Positions 54,754 to 62,808 of a stretch of 64,000 bases of DNA are shown here, piece after piece. Every line of letters begins with the position of its first letter. Within the stretch, counting starts at the first letter, position 1. Under the pieces are notes generated by a model. It saw nothing but the letters and a program-made list of their open reading frames with translations. It did no database searches and was not told where the DNA came from. Source of the stretch: a bacterium 1XD42-54 (GTDB taxonomy: Bacteria; Bacillota; Clostridia; Lachnospirales; Lachnospiraceae); NCBI GenBank assembly GCA_003612585.1, contig RAZH01000003.1, positions 102,968-166,967 of the forward strand, written 5' to 3'. The translations under genes were made by a program, and so were the position numbers.

Positions 54754-55485
54754 TTACTCCAAATTTGCCGCGCCGTTTTCACACATAAACAGCTGCAAGC
54801 CGATTGTCAGTTCTTCCTGTTGTTCCTCATCACCGCTGTTTTTCTCCGTCACACGCTGTGCAGCGAACGAATATCCGGTCACAAAAATTGCGGGATTCTC
54901 GCGTGTAATAAAATCAATCATCTCTGTCATCTGCGCTCTCGTTCCGGTACACTTTACAACCACATCTGCGGCATAAACCTGATCCTGTGCCACATCCTTC
55001 GGCAAATTCACCTGATTCTGCGCCGTTTTCCCTGCAACGCTAGCCTCATCCTGCATATCTACTTTCCCGGCATCCATCTGTCCCTGCATCATTTCCCCGG
55101 AAATGTTCTCCCATCCTGCATATATTTTAAGCTCCGACGGTCCTGAAGGCATTGTTATGGAAAGATTTACGATATTCACCCCATATTGGAGAAAAATTCC
55201 GGTGATCTCACGGTCAATCTCCTGGCTAGTCTGCATCGAATAATACGGTTCGGATGCAACCTGCAATTCTTCCTTTAACTCCTCGTTTCGTTTTCTTGTT
55301 CCTTCCACGGATACCATTTTCAGATTCATTTCATGCTTTTCAAGCTCTGCCAGCTCAATCTCTGTATCCAGATCAAAATACCGTTCCATCTGCGGCATAA
55401 TAAGCAGGCGAATAAACACAAAAAGAACAATCACTATGGCCAGAAAGCCCAGGAGTTTTTTATCTCGCTGCGTAAGCGGCGTCAT
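54754..55485 (-). CDS. pilO: PilO-like pilus alignment protein
   Basis: 243 aa from ATG 55485 with GAGGAGG upstream. A single N-terminal membrane segment (LGFLAIVIVLFVFIRLLIM), a coiled coil (about 50-90), then a ferredoxin-like alpha/beta domain interrupted by an Asn/Gln/Asp-rich insert (near 145-175). Position between PilMN and PilB supports the PilO assignment rather than strong sequence identity. In the pilus it would form the inner-membrane bridge with the PilN part of its neighbour. Start overlaps the pilMN stop by 4 bases. Confidence 0.72.
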   Translation of the reverse strand: MTPLTQRDKKLLGFLAIVIVLFVFIRLLIMPQMERYFDLDTEIELAELEKHEMNLKMVSVEGTRKRNEELKEELQVASEPYYSMQTSQEIDREITGIFLQYGVNIVNLSITMPSGPSELKIYAGWENISGEMMQGQMDAGKVDMQDEASVAGKTAQNQVNLPKDVAQDQVYAADVVVKCTGTRAQMTEMIDFITRENPAIFVTGYSFAAQRVTEKNSGDEEQQEELTIGLQLFMCENGAANLE

Positions 55486-56948
55486 CTGCCTTCCACCTCC
55501 TCTTTTCCTGCGTCTGACTTCAGATAACACAAAAGGCTGATATGGTATCTTTCATCTGCCTGTAAATATACGTAACCCGTATAATCAATTTTCTGAAACA
55601 GTCCCAAATCCTGTAAATCTCCTACAAACTGACTATTCAGATCAGCCTCCTCTGCCGTTGCCTCCAAGGTCAGCAACCCGTCCTTGGCGAGATAACTGCT
55701 CACCTGAACTGCCACCTTATCCCCTGCACACGTTTCAATACCCTTTATTACCGACGAATTCATTTCCGGATAAGAGGAAAGCGCCTGATTTATATATTGC
55801 ACTGCCATGGTCTGATGCGCAAGAAGTCCGTTTTCGAACTCCAATTCATCCAGTTCCTGACATTTTGCCACATTATTTGTATCATTCAGATAACGTTTTA
55901 CATCGTCCAGCATGTCCTGTTTCATTTGATTAGAAACAAGAAACGCAGCGGTAATCGCGGTGCACCCTACGGTAAGCATAAGCGGCATCCTTGCATATTT
56001 CCAGAATTCTGTCTGCTTTTTCTTTGCCTTTTTCTTTTTGGGCATCAGCAGATTCATTTCATTTCTCCGGTTAAATAAAGCGCCCGCCAGATTCAGATAC
56101 GTTCCGAATGCCAACGCCTTTCCATGGCGAACCTGAACCGAAGCATCCTGTTCGAGACGAAACGCGCTTACATTCGGAACCATCTGCAAGATCGCTTCCT
56201 CACAGATCAGAAAATCCTTTTCTGAAATTCCACTCAGATACACCTTTTCGATTCCATGACCATTTTCCTGCGTCAGATAAAACTGCATCAGCTTACTGAC
56301 AGAACGCGCTACTTCCAGTCCAAACTGAAAACTGCCATATTCCGCAAAAATATTGGTCCCTGCTGCATAAACTGCTTCTTTTCCTTCCCACAGCACGCTT
56401 GTAAGCTGTACCCCGTCTAGTACCTGTACAATACTGGTTCCCCTGCGAAGTACATCCACATGTGACAGCCCCTTTTCCAGACAGATGCGGGACGGAAGAA
56501 ATTGCGCCGGCCGAATCCCAGCCTTCTGGAATACACGCTGATATTTTTCAAGATACGCCCGCGGTACTGCCGCAGCATAAATCTGAAGCCGTTTCCTGCC
56601 TCCGGACAGTTTCCGATAAGCAATCAGATCTTCCTGCTCCTGACCACTCAGCTCTCTTTGCAAAGTCTGAAGCAGCTCTTTCTTGCGCATAGCAGGAAGT
56701 GCCATCTTTCGCAATGTAATAGGCATGGCGTTGATTACCACACGCACGCGCTTTGCAGAAAGCCCATGCGCTTTCCACACTTTCATGAGCAAATCTACAA
56801 CTGCTTCTTCTGATAATATATTTCCATTTACAATACACCCTGAAGGAATTTCTTCCTGAAATGCCTGATGGATTTCAATTTTTTTACTTCCTGGTTTCCC
56901 AACTACCACTTTCAGAAAATAATCGGATAAATAGACCGCTGTAACCAT
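55482..56948 (-). CDS. pilM: PilM-PilN fusion protein
   Basis: 488 aa from ATG 56948 with GGAGGT. Residues 1-300 are an actin-like PilM domain (VTAVYLSDYFLKVVVGK near the start). At about residue 304 the sequence reads RRNEMNLLMPKKKK, the INLLP-type motif with which a free PilN would bind PilM, followed by a membrane segment (MPLMLTVGCTAITAAFLVS) and a PilN-like extracytoplasmic domain with coiled coil. So the cytoplasmic ring component and its membrane partner are one chain. PilM-PilN fusions are known from some clostridia. It links PilB/PilC in the cytoplasm to PilO outside. Confidence 0.82.
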   Translation of the reverse strand: MVTAVYLSDYFLKVVVGKPGSKKIEIHQAFQEEIPSGCIVNGNILSEEAVVDLLMKVWKAHGLSAKRVRVVINAMPITLRKMALPAMRKKELLQTLQRELSGQEQEDLIAYRKLSGGRKRLQIYAAAVPRAYLEKYQRVFQKAGIRPAQFLPSRICLEKGLSHVDVLRRGTSIVQVLDGVQLTSVLWEGKEAVYAAGTNIFAEYGSFQFGLEVARSVSKLMQFYLTQENGHGIEKVYLSGISEKDFLICEEAILQMVPNVSAFRLEQDASVQVRHGKALAFGTYLNLAGALFNRRNEMNLLMPKKKKAKKKQTEFWKYARMPLMLTVGCTAITAAFLVSNQMKQDMLDDVKRYLNDTNNVAKCQELDELEFENGLLAHQTMAVQYINQALSSYPEMNSSVIKGIETCAGDKVAVQVSSYLAKDGLLTLEATAEEADLNSQFVGDLQDLGLFQKIDYTGYVYLQADERYHISLLCYLKSDAGKEEVEGR

Positions 56949-56980
56949 ATGTACCTCCGCATACAAAAGCCAACTCTTTC

Positions 56981-58180
56981 TTACGCACCTGCACCGATCG
57001 CATCATAAGAGGCATAAATCGGTCCAATCACAGAAATGATCACTGCGCCGACAATGACTGCCATCACAACAATCATAAGCGGTTCCAGCATCGCAACCAT
57101 ACGCTCAATCGCCCGCTCTGCTTCAAAATCCAGTGTATCCGCCATGCTCACAAGCATCTGATCCAGTTTCCCCGTCTCTTCCCCCACCATAACAGCCGAA
57201 GCAAACTTTTTCACAAAACCATCCACTGTGCGCAAAGCCTGCGAAAGCGGCTCACCGGAGCAGACACCTGAAATCACCTCGTCAAACTGGCGCTCAATAC
57301 AAGCATTCCCGATCACACGTCTGCTGATCTGCAGTGCCGTTACCATCGGAATCCCGGCCGCATAGAGCGAACTTAACGTCCTGGCAAAACGCGCCGTATA
57401 CATCGTCCTAAGCAGCCTTCCAACTACCGGAATCCGCAGTTTCATGCGATCCGCATAATACCTTACTTTTGAAATCCCTGCTGCCGCCTTTCCTCCGATC
57501 AAAAGCAATACTACCAGTAAAATAAGCTGTAGCCAGTTGTGAATCAGAACATCGCTGATTCCAAGCATGACTCTCGTTGAAAAAGGAATATCTTCTGCAT
57601 TTTCAAACAATGCCGCAAACTGAGGCAACACGTATGTAAATACAACAAGCACGACAGCGACTGTTATAACCAGCAATATGATCGGATAGACCATCGCACT
57701 TTTCACCTTGCCGTTTAACTTATATTCTTTTTCATAATGAACCGCAAGGCGTAACGACACCTGACTGAGATTTCCACTTACCTCCGCCGTACGCATCATA
57801 TGGATCAGAAGCTCCGGAAACACATTCCCCTGCGCCTCCAGAGCTTCTGAAAAAGAAACACCCTGGCACAGAAGCTCCAACATATCGTTGTAAATAGCCC
57901 GCACAGACGGTTTTACTGCCTCTTCCTGCGCTATAATTGTCAGTGCTCGAATAAGCGGCACACCTGCCTGCAAAAGCGTTCCAAGCTCCCTTGTAAACTC
58001 AGACAGCTCTTTCGCTTTCATTTTCCGCGAACCGTTTCTGCCGCCCACCGCTTTTGCATGGAGAAGAAAAAGTGCCTTTCCACGCAGCTTTTCATAAAGC
58101 TCCTGCTCATTTTCTGCATCCGCATAACCGCGCACGCGTTTTCCATCCTTGTCCTTTGCTGTATAAAGGTACTTTTTCAT
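56981..58180 (-). CDS. pilC: Type IV pilus platform protein PilC (GspF family)
   Basis: 399 aa from ATG 58180 behind GGGAGCAAGG. Two tandem T2SSF domains: ELSEFTRELGTLLQAGVPLIRALTII and ARFARTLSSLYAAGIPMVTALQIS, each followed by membrane helices; three membrane segments overall. It is the platform on which PilB rotates to add pilin subunits. It lies between peptidase and pilMN genes, with short spacers. Confidence 0.95.
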   Translation of the reverse strand: MKKYLYTAKDKDGKRVRGYADAENEQELYEKLRGKALFLLHAKAVGGRNGSRKMKAKELSEFTRELGTLLQAGVPLIRALTIIAQEEAVKPSVRAIYNDMLELLCQGVSFSEALEAQGNVFPELLIHMMRTAEVSGNLSQVSLRLAVHYEKEYKLNGKVKSAMVYPIILLVITVAVVLVVFTYVLPQFAALFENAEDIPFSTRVMLGISDVLIHNWLQLILLVVLLLIGGKAAAGISKVRYYADRMKLRIPVVGRLLRTMYTARFARTLSSLYAAGIPMVTALQISRRVIGNACIERQFDEVISGVCSGEPLSQALRTVDGFVKKFASAVMVGEETGKLDQMLVSMADTLDFEAERAIERMVAMLEPLMIVVMAVIVGAVIISVIGPIYASYDAIGAGA

Positions 58181-58230
58181 ACCTTGCTCCCACTTTCTTG
58201 TCAATATACTTTGTTTCTCCTGCTATGCCT

Positions 58231-59004
58231 TTAAATAACAAGCAGCCCGAAATACCACTTCAAGACCGGCTCCCCGATAAATACCGCTGCTACCATTCCC
58301 ACACCGAGAAAGGGACCGAATGCGAAATGTTCTTTTTTTTCTTTCTTTTCGGTCGCAAGCAGCCAGATTCCATAGGTACCGCCTGTCAGAATCGCAGCAA
58401 GCACTGCGAACAAAGTCAGTTTCCAACCAAGCATCAGGCCGCTCGCTGCCATCAGTTTGATATCGCCGCCGCCAAACGCATCCTCGATCATAATCGTCAG
58501 TAAAAGCATCGGAACACTGACACAGACTGTCCCGATCAGCCTTGAACCAAGATCCGGTTCCATACCTGCAGCCCAACCTGTAATGCCAATTGCCGCGACA
58601 CCCAGCACAAAACCATTCGGAATCTCCATGGTATCCCAGTCAACACCGGACACCAGGGTCAGCAGAAACAAAAAGGCAAAAGTAAAGGCTGCTGATACCG
58701 TAAAACCATATTTCCAATAGCAAAGACAGCTAAGGCACCCGCCCAGCGACTCCACTGACACATACCGAAAAGAAATCTTTGCTCCGCAATATCTGCATTT
58801 GCCCCGCAAAAGAAACCAGCCCACAACCGGAATCAGGTCAAATGCTCTCAGCGTATGATTACAGGAAGGACAGATACTCCGTCCCTTCCAGTAGGGAATC
58901 CCCCTCTGAAGCCGATAAACAAGTACATTCAAAAAGGAGAACATGCACGCTCCAAATAAAAAACAGCATGCATATATAACCGTATAAGCAACTACTACAC
59001 TCAT
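58231..59004 (-). CDS. pilD: Prepilin peptidase (type IV leader peptidase)
   Basis: 257 aa from ATG 59004 behind GGAGAGG. N-terminal methyltransferase-like domain with two CxxC pairs (SICPSCNHTL, CRYCGAKISFRYVSVE) that bind zinc. The C-terminal aspartyl protease has catalytic Asp residues in SGVDWDTMEIPN and FGGGDIKLMAASG. Eight membrane segments. It cuts the pilin leader after Gly and may methylate the new N-terminal Phe. Encoded directly downstream of the pilin gene and its terminator. Confidence 0.95.
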   Translation of the reverse strand: MSVVVAYTVIYACCFLFGACMFSFLNVLVYRLQRGIPYWKGRSICPSCNHTLRAFDLIPVVGWFLLRGKCRYCGAKISFRYVSVESLGGCLSCLCYWKYGFTVSAAFTFAFLFLLTLVSGVDWDTMEIPNGFVLGVAAIGITGWAAGMEPDLGSRLIGTVCVSVPMLLLTIMIEDAFGGGDIKLMAASGLMLGWKLTLFAVLAAILTGGTYGIWLLATEKKEKKEHFAFGPFLGVGMVAAVFIGEPVLKWYFGLLVI

Positions 59005-59177
59005 CCCTGCCTCTCCTTTCGATGCTGGTATAAAAAAATACCCTCGTCTCCCATACCGCACAGCTCTCTGTACATGGTAAACAAAAGGTACTCCCTTATA
59101 GTAACAATCTTTTTCTTTTATAGCACATAAAACAAGAAATTGTCAACGCTTTTTGCAGTACACGGGCATAAATAAAG

Positions 59178-59214
59178 ACCGTTGCAAAGCAATCCAAACT
59201 TCTTTGCAACAGCC
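59178..59214 (-). terminator. Internal terminator after the pilin gene
   Basis: Perfect 9-bp arms GTTGCAAAG/CTTTGCAAC at 59181-59189 and 59202-59210, extended by G-U pairs, with T-rich sequence following on the minus strand. A partial terminator here would keep pilin levels above those of the assembly proteins. Confidence 0.7.
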
Positions 59215-59241
59215 TTTCATTTATATGGTATCTTTATACCT

Positions 59242-59667
59242 TTATTCACTCTTTTCTACTGTCCAGGTACCGTTCGCAAGAATCGCGGTAAAACCACCTT
59301 TTGTAAAGCTACCTGCCTCTACCTTGTTGCTGGTTACTGTAAAGCTGGCTGAATAATCTCCGGAGATATCTGCAAGCTCTGCCGCCTCACCGTTCGCATC
59401 ATCGCTGTCTGTGTCGTTTGCGAAACTCAGCTCCTCTATTGTATTACCCAGGCCGTACTGTTCAGAAACAACAGTCTGCGCTGCAAGATAAGCCGTCCTC
59501 GCATCAATCACTACCTGTTTCTCATTCGCCTTGTCAATCCACTTTGTCATAGTCGGAACCAAAACAGCAGCCAAAATAGCCAAAATAACAAGTACCACGA
59601 TCAGTTCCACAAGTGTAAAACCATTTTTGTTCTCTTTCGCTTTTTTTGCTTTTTGAAATAAACTCAT
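59242..59667 (-). CDS. pilA: Major type IV prepilin
   Basis: 141-aa precursor from ATG 59667, chosen for GGAGG seven bases upstream. A 16-residue basic leader ends in NKNG and is followed by FTLVELIVVLVILAILAAV: cleavage between Gly and Phe, Glu at position 5 of the mature pilin. The mature domain is small, acidic and without the C-terminal disulfide loop of Gram-negative pilins. First gene of the operon, with a well-formed promoter and an internal terminator after it. Confidence 0.93.
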   Translation of the reverse strand: MSLFQKAKKAKENKNGFTLVELIVVLVILAILAAVLVPTMTKWIDKANEKQVVIDARTAYLAAQTVVSEQYGLGNTIEELSFANDTDSDDANGEAAELADISGDYSASFTVTSNKVEAGSFTKGGFTAILANGTWTVEKSE

Positions 59668-59805
59668 ATATGTACCCTCCTCTGGTCCGCCCATACTCCC
59701 CAATACTTCGACCATATGTTCCCAAAAAAGTTCAGAAGCAAAAAAAATCTGCTGACTATTTCCGGCCGTTTTACTTTTGGAAAATGTAAGCACACTTATA
59801 ACTGT

Positions 59806-59833
59806 ATTCTATCATGTTTTATTTATTTGTCAA
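59806..59833 (-). promoter_or_regulatory. Promoter of the type IV pilus operon
   Basis: On the minus strand TTGACA (59828-59833), 16 bases, TAGAAT (59806-59811). It predicts a 5' UTR of about 130 bases before pilA. I checked this leader for c-di-GMP-I landmarks and did not find them; a bulged stem followed by six T near 59724-59757 may be a weak attenuator. Confidence 0.7.
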
Positions 59834-59910
59834 GTAATGGCATTGCCATCTGCAGAACAAAAATTATATTGAGGTTCTATTTTGTTATCCCTTCCTTTTT
59901 GCATAAACAA

Positions 59911-59950
59911 AAAACTCGAAAATACTGTAAACACAGAACTTTCGAGTTTT
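59911..59950 (-). terminator. Terminator of tRNA-Glu
   Basis: AAAACTCGAAA/TTTCGAGTTTT stem with an inner CTGT/ACAG stem and T-run on the minus strand, right after the tRNA. Confidence 0.8.
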
Positions 59951-59957
59951 TTTGAAA

Positions 59958-60029
59958 CAGTCCCTAGGGGAATCGAACCCCTGTTTCCGCCGTGAGAGGG
60001 CGGCGTCTTAACCGCTTGACCAAGGAACC
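59958..60029 (-). tRNA. tRNA-Glu (anticodon CTC)
   Basis: The 72-nt minus-strand sequence folds as a full cloverleaf: acceptor GGTTCCT with AGGGACT (two G-U), anticodon stem CCGCC/GGCGG with loop CTCTCAC (anticodon CTC at 59994-59996) and a T arm with GTTCGATTC. It reads GAG codons. The CCA end is not encoded. Confidence 0.95.
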
Positions 60030-60183
60030 TTGCTCAATTAATATACCAAACCTTTTCAAAAAATGCAAGTACTTTTTTTATTTTTTTTAAACTTTTTTCG
60101 ACAAGCTATTTTTACCCTCAAATTCCATCCCCAAATGGCATTAAATTCTGCGCATGAAATGCCCCTAATCGCAAATGAGTCTC

Positions 60184-60507
60184 CTATTTCATAATCCTCT
60201 GAATCGTTGCGCAAAGCTCTTCTACTGCATGTTCCTCTCCGTTTTTAATATCATCCACCACACACGTTTTAATATGATTTGTCAGAAGAACTCTGTTAAA
60301 GCTGTGCAACGCAGACTGAACTGCTGCCACCTGTGTCAAAATATCGACGCAGTAACGCTCTTCCTCGACCATACCCCGAATGCCTCGCACCTGTCCTTCG
60401 ATACGCTTCAGGCGATTCAGCAAATCTTTGTTTTCACTGTCCTCCCGATGCTTCATACGACATTCACACTTTACCTCTGTCTGTTCGTTCTGACCACTAA
60501 TCTCCAT
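60184..60507 (-). CDS. csoR: CsoR/FrmR-family metal-sensing repressor
   Basis: 107 aa, all helical, DUF156. The Cu(I) ligand set is complete: Cys53 in RYCVDIL, His78 and Cys82 in NHIKTC, at the spacing of the M. tuberculosis CsoR (25 and 4 residues). Extra N-terminal Cys (CEC at 14-16) and Asp/Glu residues may modify metal choice. CsoR represses copper export or chaperone genes and releases DNA on binding Cu(I). No copA or copZ gene is in the window, so the target is elsewhere. GGAGGG precedes the ATG. Confidence 0.85.
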   Translation of the reverse strand: MEISGQNEQTEVKCECRMKHREDSENKDLLNRLKRIEGQVRGIRGMVEEERYCVDILTQVAAVQSALHSFNRVLLTNHIKTCVVDDIKNGEEHAVEELCATIQRIMK

Positions 60508-60714
60508 CTTTTCCCTCCGGAATTTCCTGCTGAATCAGCCTCCAGCACTATGCAGACTATCCTGCAATATCACTGGTTTTGGCCTGTTTCCACACTATCA
60601 TAATTTTCTCTCTCTGTCAATCAGCGCGGCTTTTTCTGTTTACATCCTCGTCTTTTTCGATTATACTGGCAGTGATTCTAACGACATCGAATCAGAAATA
60701 CAGAAAGGCGCATT

Positions 60715-61584
60715 ATGAAACGTATTGACCTGCATGTACACTCAAATCAATCAGATGGCACTCTTTCTCCAAAAGAATTAGTCCGTCACGCTCTTTCCTG
60801 CGGTCTGTCCGCCTTTGCGCTGACGGATCATGACAATATAAATGGCCTGACGGAAGCCATCAAAGAAGCCGAGCACTGCAATGTGGAGCTGATCCCCGGA
60901 ATTGAATTTTCAACCGAATACCATGGAACAGATCTCCACATTGTCGGGCTTGATTTTAACTGGAACGATCCGGATTTTCTGCCCTCTGTCCAGTTTTACC
61001 AGGAAGAGCGACTGCGCAGAAACCAGAAAATCATCGACAAAATGGCCGCAGACGGCATTGATATTTCCTGGCCGCAAATGGAGGAATCTTTTGGCAATGC
61101 CATGTGGACCAGAGCACATTTCGGCCGTTATCTCGTTGAACACCATTATGTCGAAAGCATAAATGATGCTTTTACACGCTACCTGGGTGAAGGGTGCAAA
61201 TACTTTATTCCACGGCAAAAGGTTTCTCCGTTCGAAGTGATCGCTCTTCTTCACCGATTCGGCGGCATTCCTGTCCTCGCCCACCCGTTTCAATACCGTT
61301 TTACTGACGAAGAACTGCGAACGCTTCTGAAGTCCCTCAAGGAATGCGGTTTGCTTGGAATGGAGGTATACTATTCCGGATACACCCATAAACAGGAAGA
61401 ATATCTGCTTGCGCTTGCCAGCGAATTTCATCTGGCTCCATCGGGCGGATCTGATTTTCATGGCACCAATAAACCAAACATCTCACTTGGCAGTGGAACC
61501 GGAAATCTACAGCTCTCCTACGACCTACTGGATGGTCTGAGGCACGCCCGCGCCACATCATCCCATTTTTCACGCCGCAGCTAA
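60715..61584 (+). CDS. PHP-domain phosphoesterase (YciV/RNase AM-like)
   Basis: 289 aa. The four PHP motifs are present: DLHVHSNQSDGT, LTDHDN, GIEFSTEYHGTDLHIVG and the late LAHPFQY and GGSDFHG. This set matches the trinuclear-metal phosphatases that remove 3' phosphates or degrade 5'-phosphorylated RNA ends (RNase AM type). Cytoplasmic. It precedes the small acidic ORF and a Cof-type phosphatase with spacers short enough for one transcript. Confidence 0.9.
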   Translation: MKRIDLHVHSNQSDGTLSPKELVRHALSCGLSAFALTDHDNINGLTEAIKEAEHCNVELIPGIEFSTEYHGTDLHIVGLDFNWNDPDFLPSVQFYQEERLRRNQKIIDKMAADGIDISWPQMEESFGNAMWTRAHFGRYLVEHHYVESINDAFTRYLGEGCKYFIPRQKVSPFEVIALLHRFGGIPVLAHPFQYRFTDEELRTLLKSLKECGLLGMEVYYSGYTHKQEEYLLALASEFHLAPSGGSDFHGTNKPNISLGSGTGNLQLSYDLLDGLRHARATSSHFSRRS

Positions 61585-61617
61585 TCAAAAACATAAAAAA
61601 CACTGGAGGACATTTTG

Positions 61618-61845
61618 ATGAAATTCCGTGAACGCTATATGCATCATGAAGCAGATTTTGAAGAAATATTTTCACTCACAGATGAGTGGAATTTCAGCGA
61701 TGAGACCTGTACCCTTCGGGAATACCTGGGCCTGACTGCCGAAGAGGAAGATATCTGGATCAGCGAAAGTGATGAAGCACTTGAACGATTGCTCGAAAAA
61801 GAACGAAGCCAAAACACAAAACGCACGGAGGCACACCATGAGTAA
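61618..61845 (+). CDS. Small acidic hypothetical protein
   Basis: 75 aa from ATG 61618 behind GGAGG. Rich in Glu and Asp (FEEIFSLTDEWNFSDETC, AEEEDIWISESDEALERLL), soluble, with no motif I recognise. Its end overlaps the next gene by 8 bases, so it is translationally coupled to the HAD phosphatase. Function unknown. Confidence 0.7.
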   Translation: MKFRERYMHHEADFEEIFSLTDEWNFSDETCTLREYLGLTAEEEDIWISESDEALERLLEKERSQNTKRTEAHHE

Positions 61846-62662
61846 AAGAATATTATTTACAGATCTGGATGGTACATTGCTAAATGATGAGAAAAAAATA
61901 ACGCCTGGCAACCAGGCTGCCATTGATGAGGCACTTGAAAACGGACATATTATTGTAATCACAACAGGAAGGCCTCTTGTCAGCGCCCTTATTCAGGCGG
62001 AGCGGCTCGGACTTGTCAAAAAAGGCTGTTATGCGATTGCCTATAACGGCTCCCAGATCTACGATATCTATCATAAAAAAACTATATATGGAAGAACGCT
62101 TTCCCGCGAGCTTGCCGCGCCAATCTTTGCGGAAGCTGCGAAACGCCAGCTTTATATCCAAACCTATAACGCCTCACATATTTTAACGGAGCACGACGGT
62201 CCGGAACTACAGCATTATACAAAAACAATTTTGATTCCATACCATATTATAGAAAACATCAGCGATGCTCTGACAGAAGATCCCTATAAGTTAATCGCCA
62301 TAGATCTGAATAACCACCAAAAGCTTCTCGATTTTCAAAAAGAGGTGCTTTCCAAATACGAAGGAACGCTGGACACCTTCTTTTCTGATGATGCTTTTCT
62401 CGAGATAGTACCCACTGGGATATCCAAGGGTTTTGCCGTTCGCTGGATGTGTGATTATCTCGGAATTCCATTGGAGAATTCAGTTGCTGCCGGCGATGCA
62501 CAAAACGATATCTCTATGATCGAAGCCGCCTGTGTAGGCGCTGTCATGTGCAATGCCTTCCCTGGTATTGCGGAGCATGGGAATTACATTACAAAAGCAG
62601 ACAACAACCATGACGGTGTAGCAGAAATCATTCACCGCTTTATTTTAAAAGACACGCATTAA
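61838..62662 (+). CDS. Cof-type HAD-IIB phosphatase
   Basis: 274 aa from ATG 61838 with GGAGG. HAD motif I is DLDGTLLND (nucleophile Asp near 10), motif II ITTGRP and motif IV GDAQNDISMIEAA; the cap is type C2B. These enzymes dephosphorylate sugar phosphates or flavin and coenzyme intermediates; substrate cannot be named. It is coupled to the small ORF upstream and ends before a strong bidirectional terminator. Confidence 0.93.
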   Translation: MSKRILFTDLDGTLLNDEKKITPGNQAAIDEALENGHIIVITTGRPLVSALIQAERLGLVKKGCYAIAYNGSQIYDIYHKKTIYGRTLSRELAAPIFAEAAKRQLYIQTYNASHILTEHDGPELQHYTKTILIPYHIIENISDALTEDPYKLIAIDLNNHQKLLDFQKEVLSKYEGTLDTFFSDDAFLEIVPTGISKGFAVRWMCDYLGIPLENSVAAGDAQNDISMIEAACVGAVMCNAFPGIAEHGNYITKADNNHDGVAEIIHRFILKDTH

Positions 62663-62706
62663 AAAAGAGCTACCGCATACTTCGATTTGTGCGGTAGCTC
62701 TTTTTT
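62661..62706. terminator. Bidirectional terminator
   Basis: Perfect 17-bp arms including six A and six T at the ends (62661-62677 with 62690-62706). It separates the converging phosphatase and surface-protein genes. Confidence 0.92.
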
Positions 62707-62751
62707 CTACGCTAGCATCATCTGAGAATCTTCTCTATTAATGTCGCTTCG

Positions 62752-62808
62752 ATTAATAAGTCTTTCTTCTAATAATGAGTTTTTCTTCTATTAACGAGCC
62801 TTTCTTCT
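62752..62808. repeat. Three tandem copies of a 19-bp repeat at the stop codon of the surface-protein gene
   Basis: Units of the form ATTAATRAGTCTTTCTTCT follow each other three times. The last (62790-62808) encodes the end of the surface protein (RRKAR and stop) on the minus strand; the other two are downstream of the stop. Confidence 0.8.

Noticed and set aside
59668-59805. c-di-GMP riboswitch before the pilin gene
   Set aside because: I looked for c-di-GMP-I landmarks because pilus genes are often controlled this way, but the conserved core is absent.
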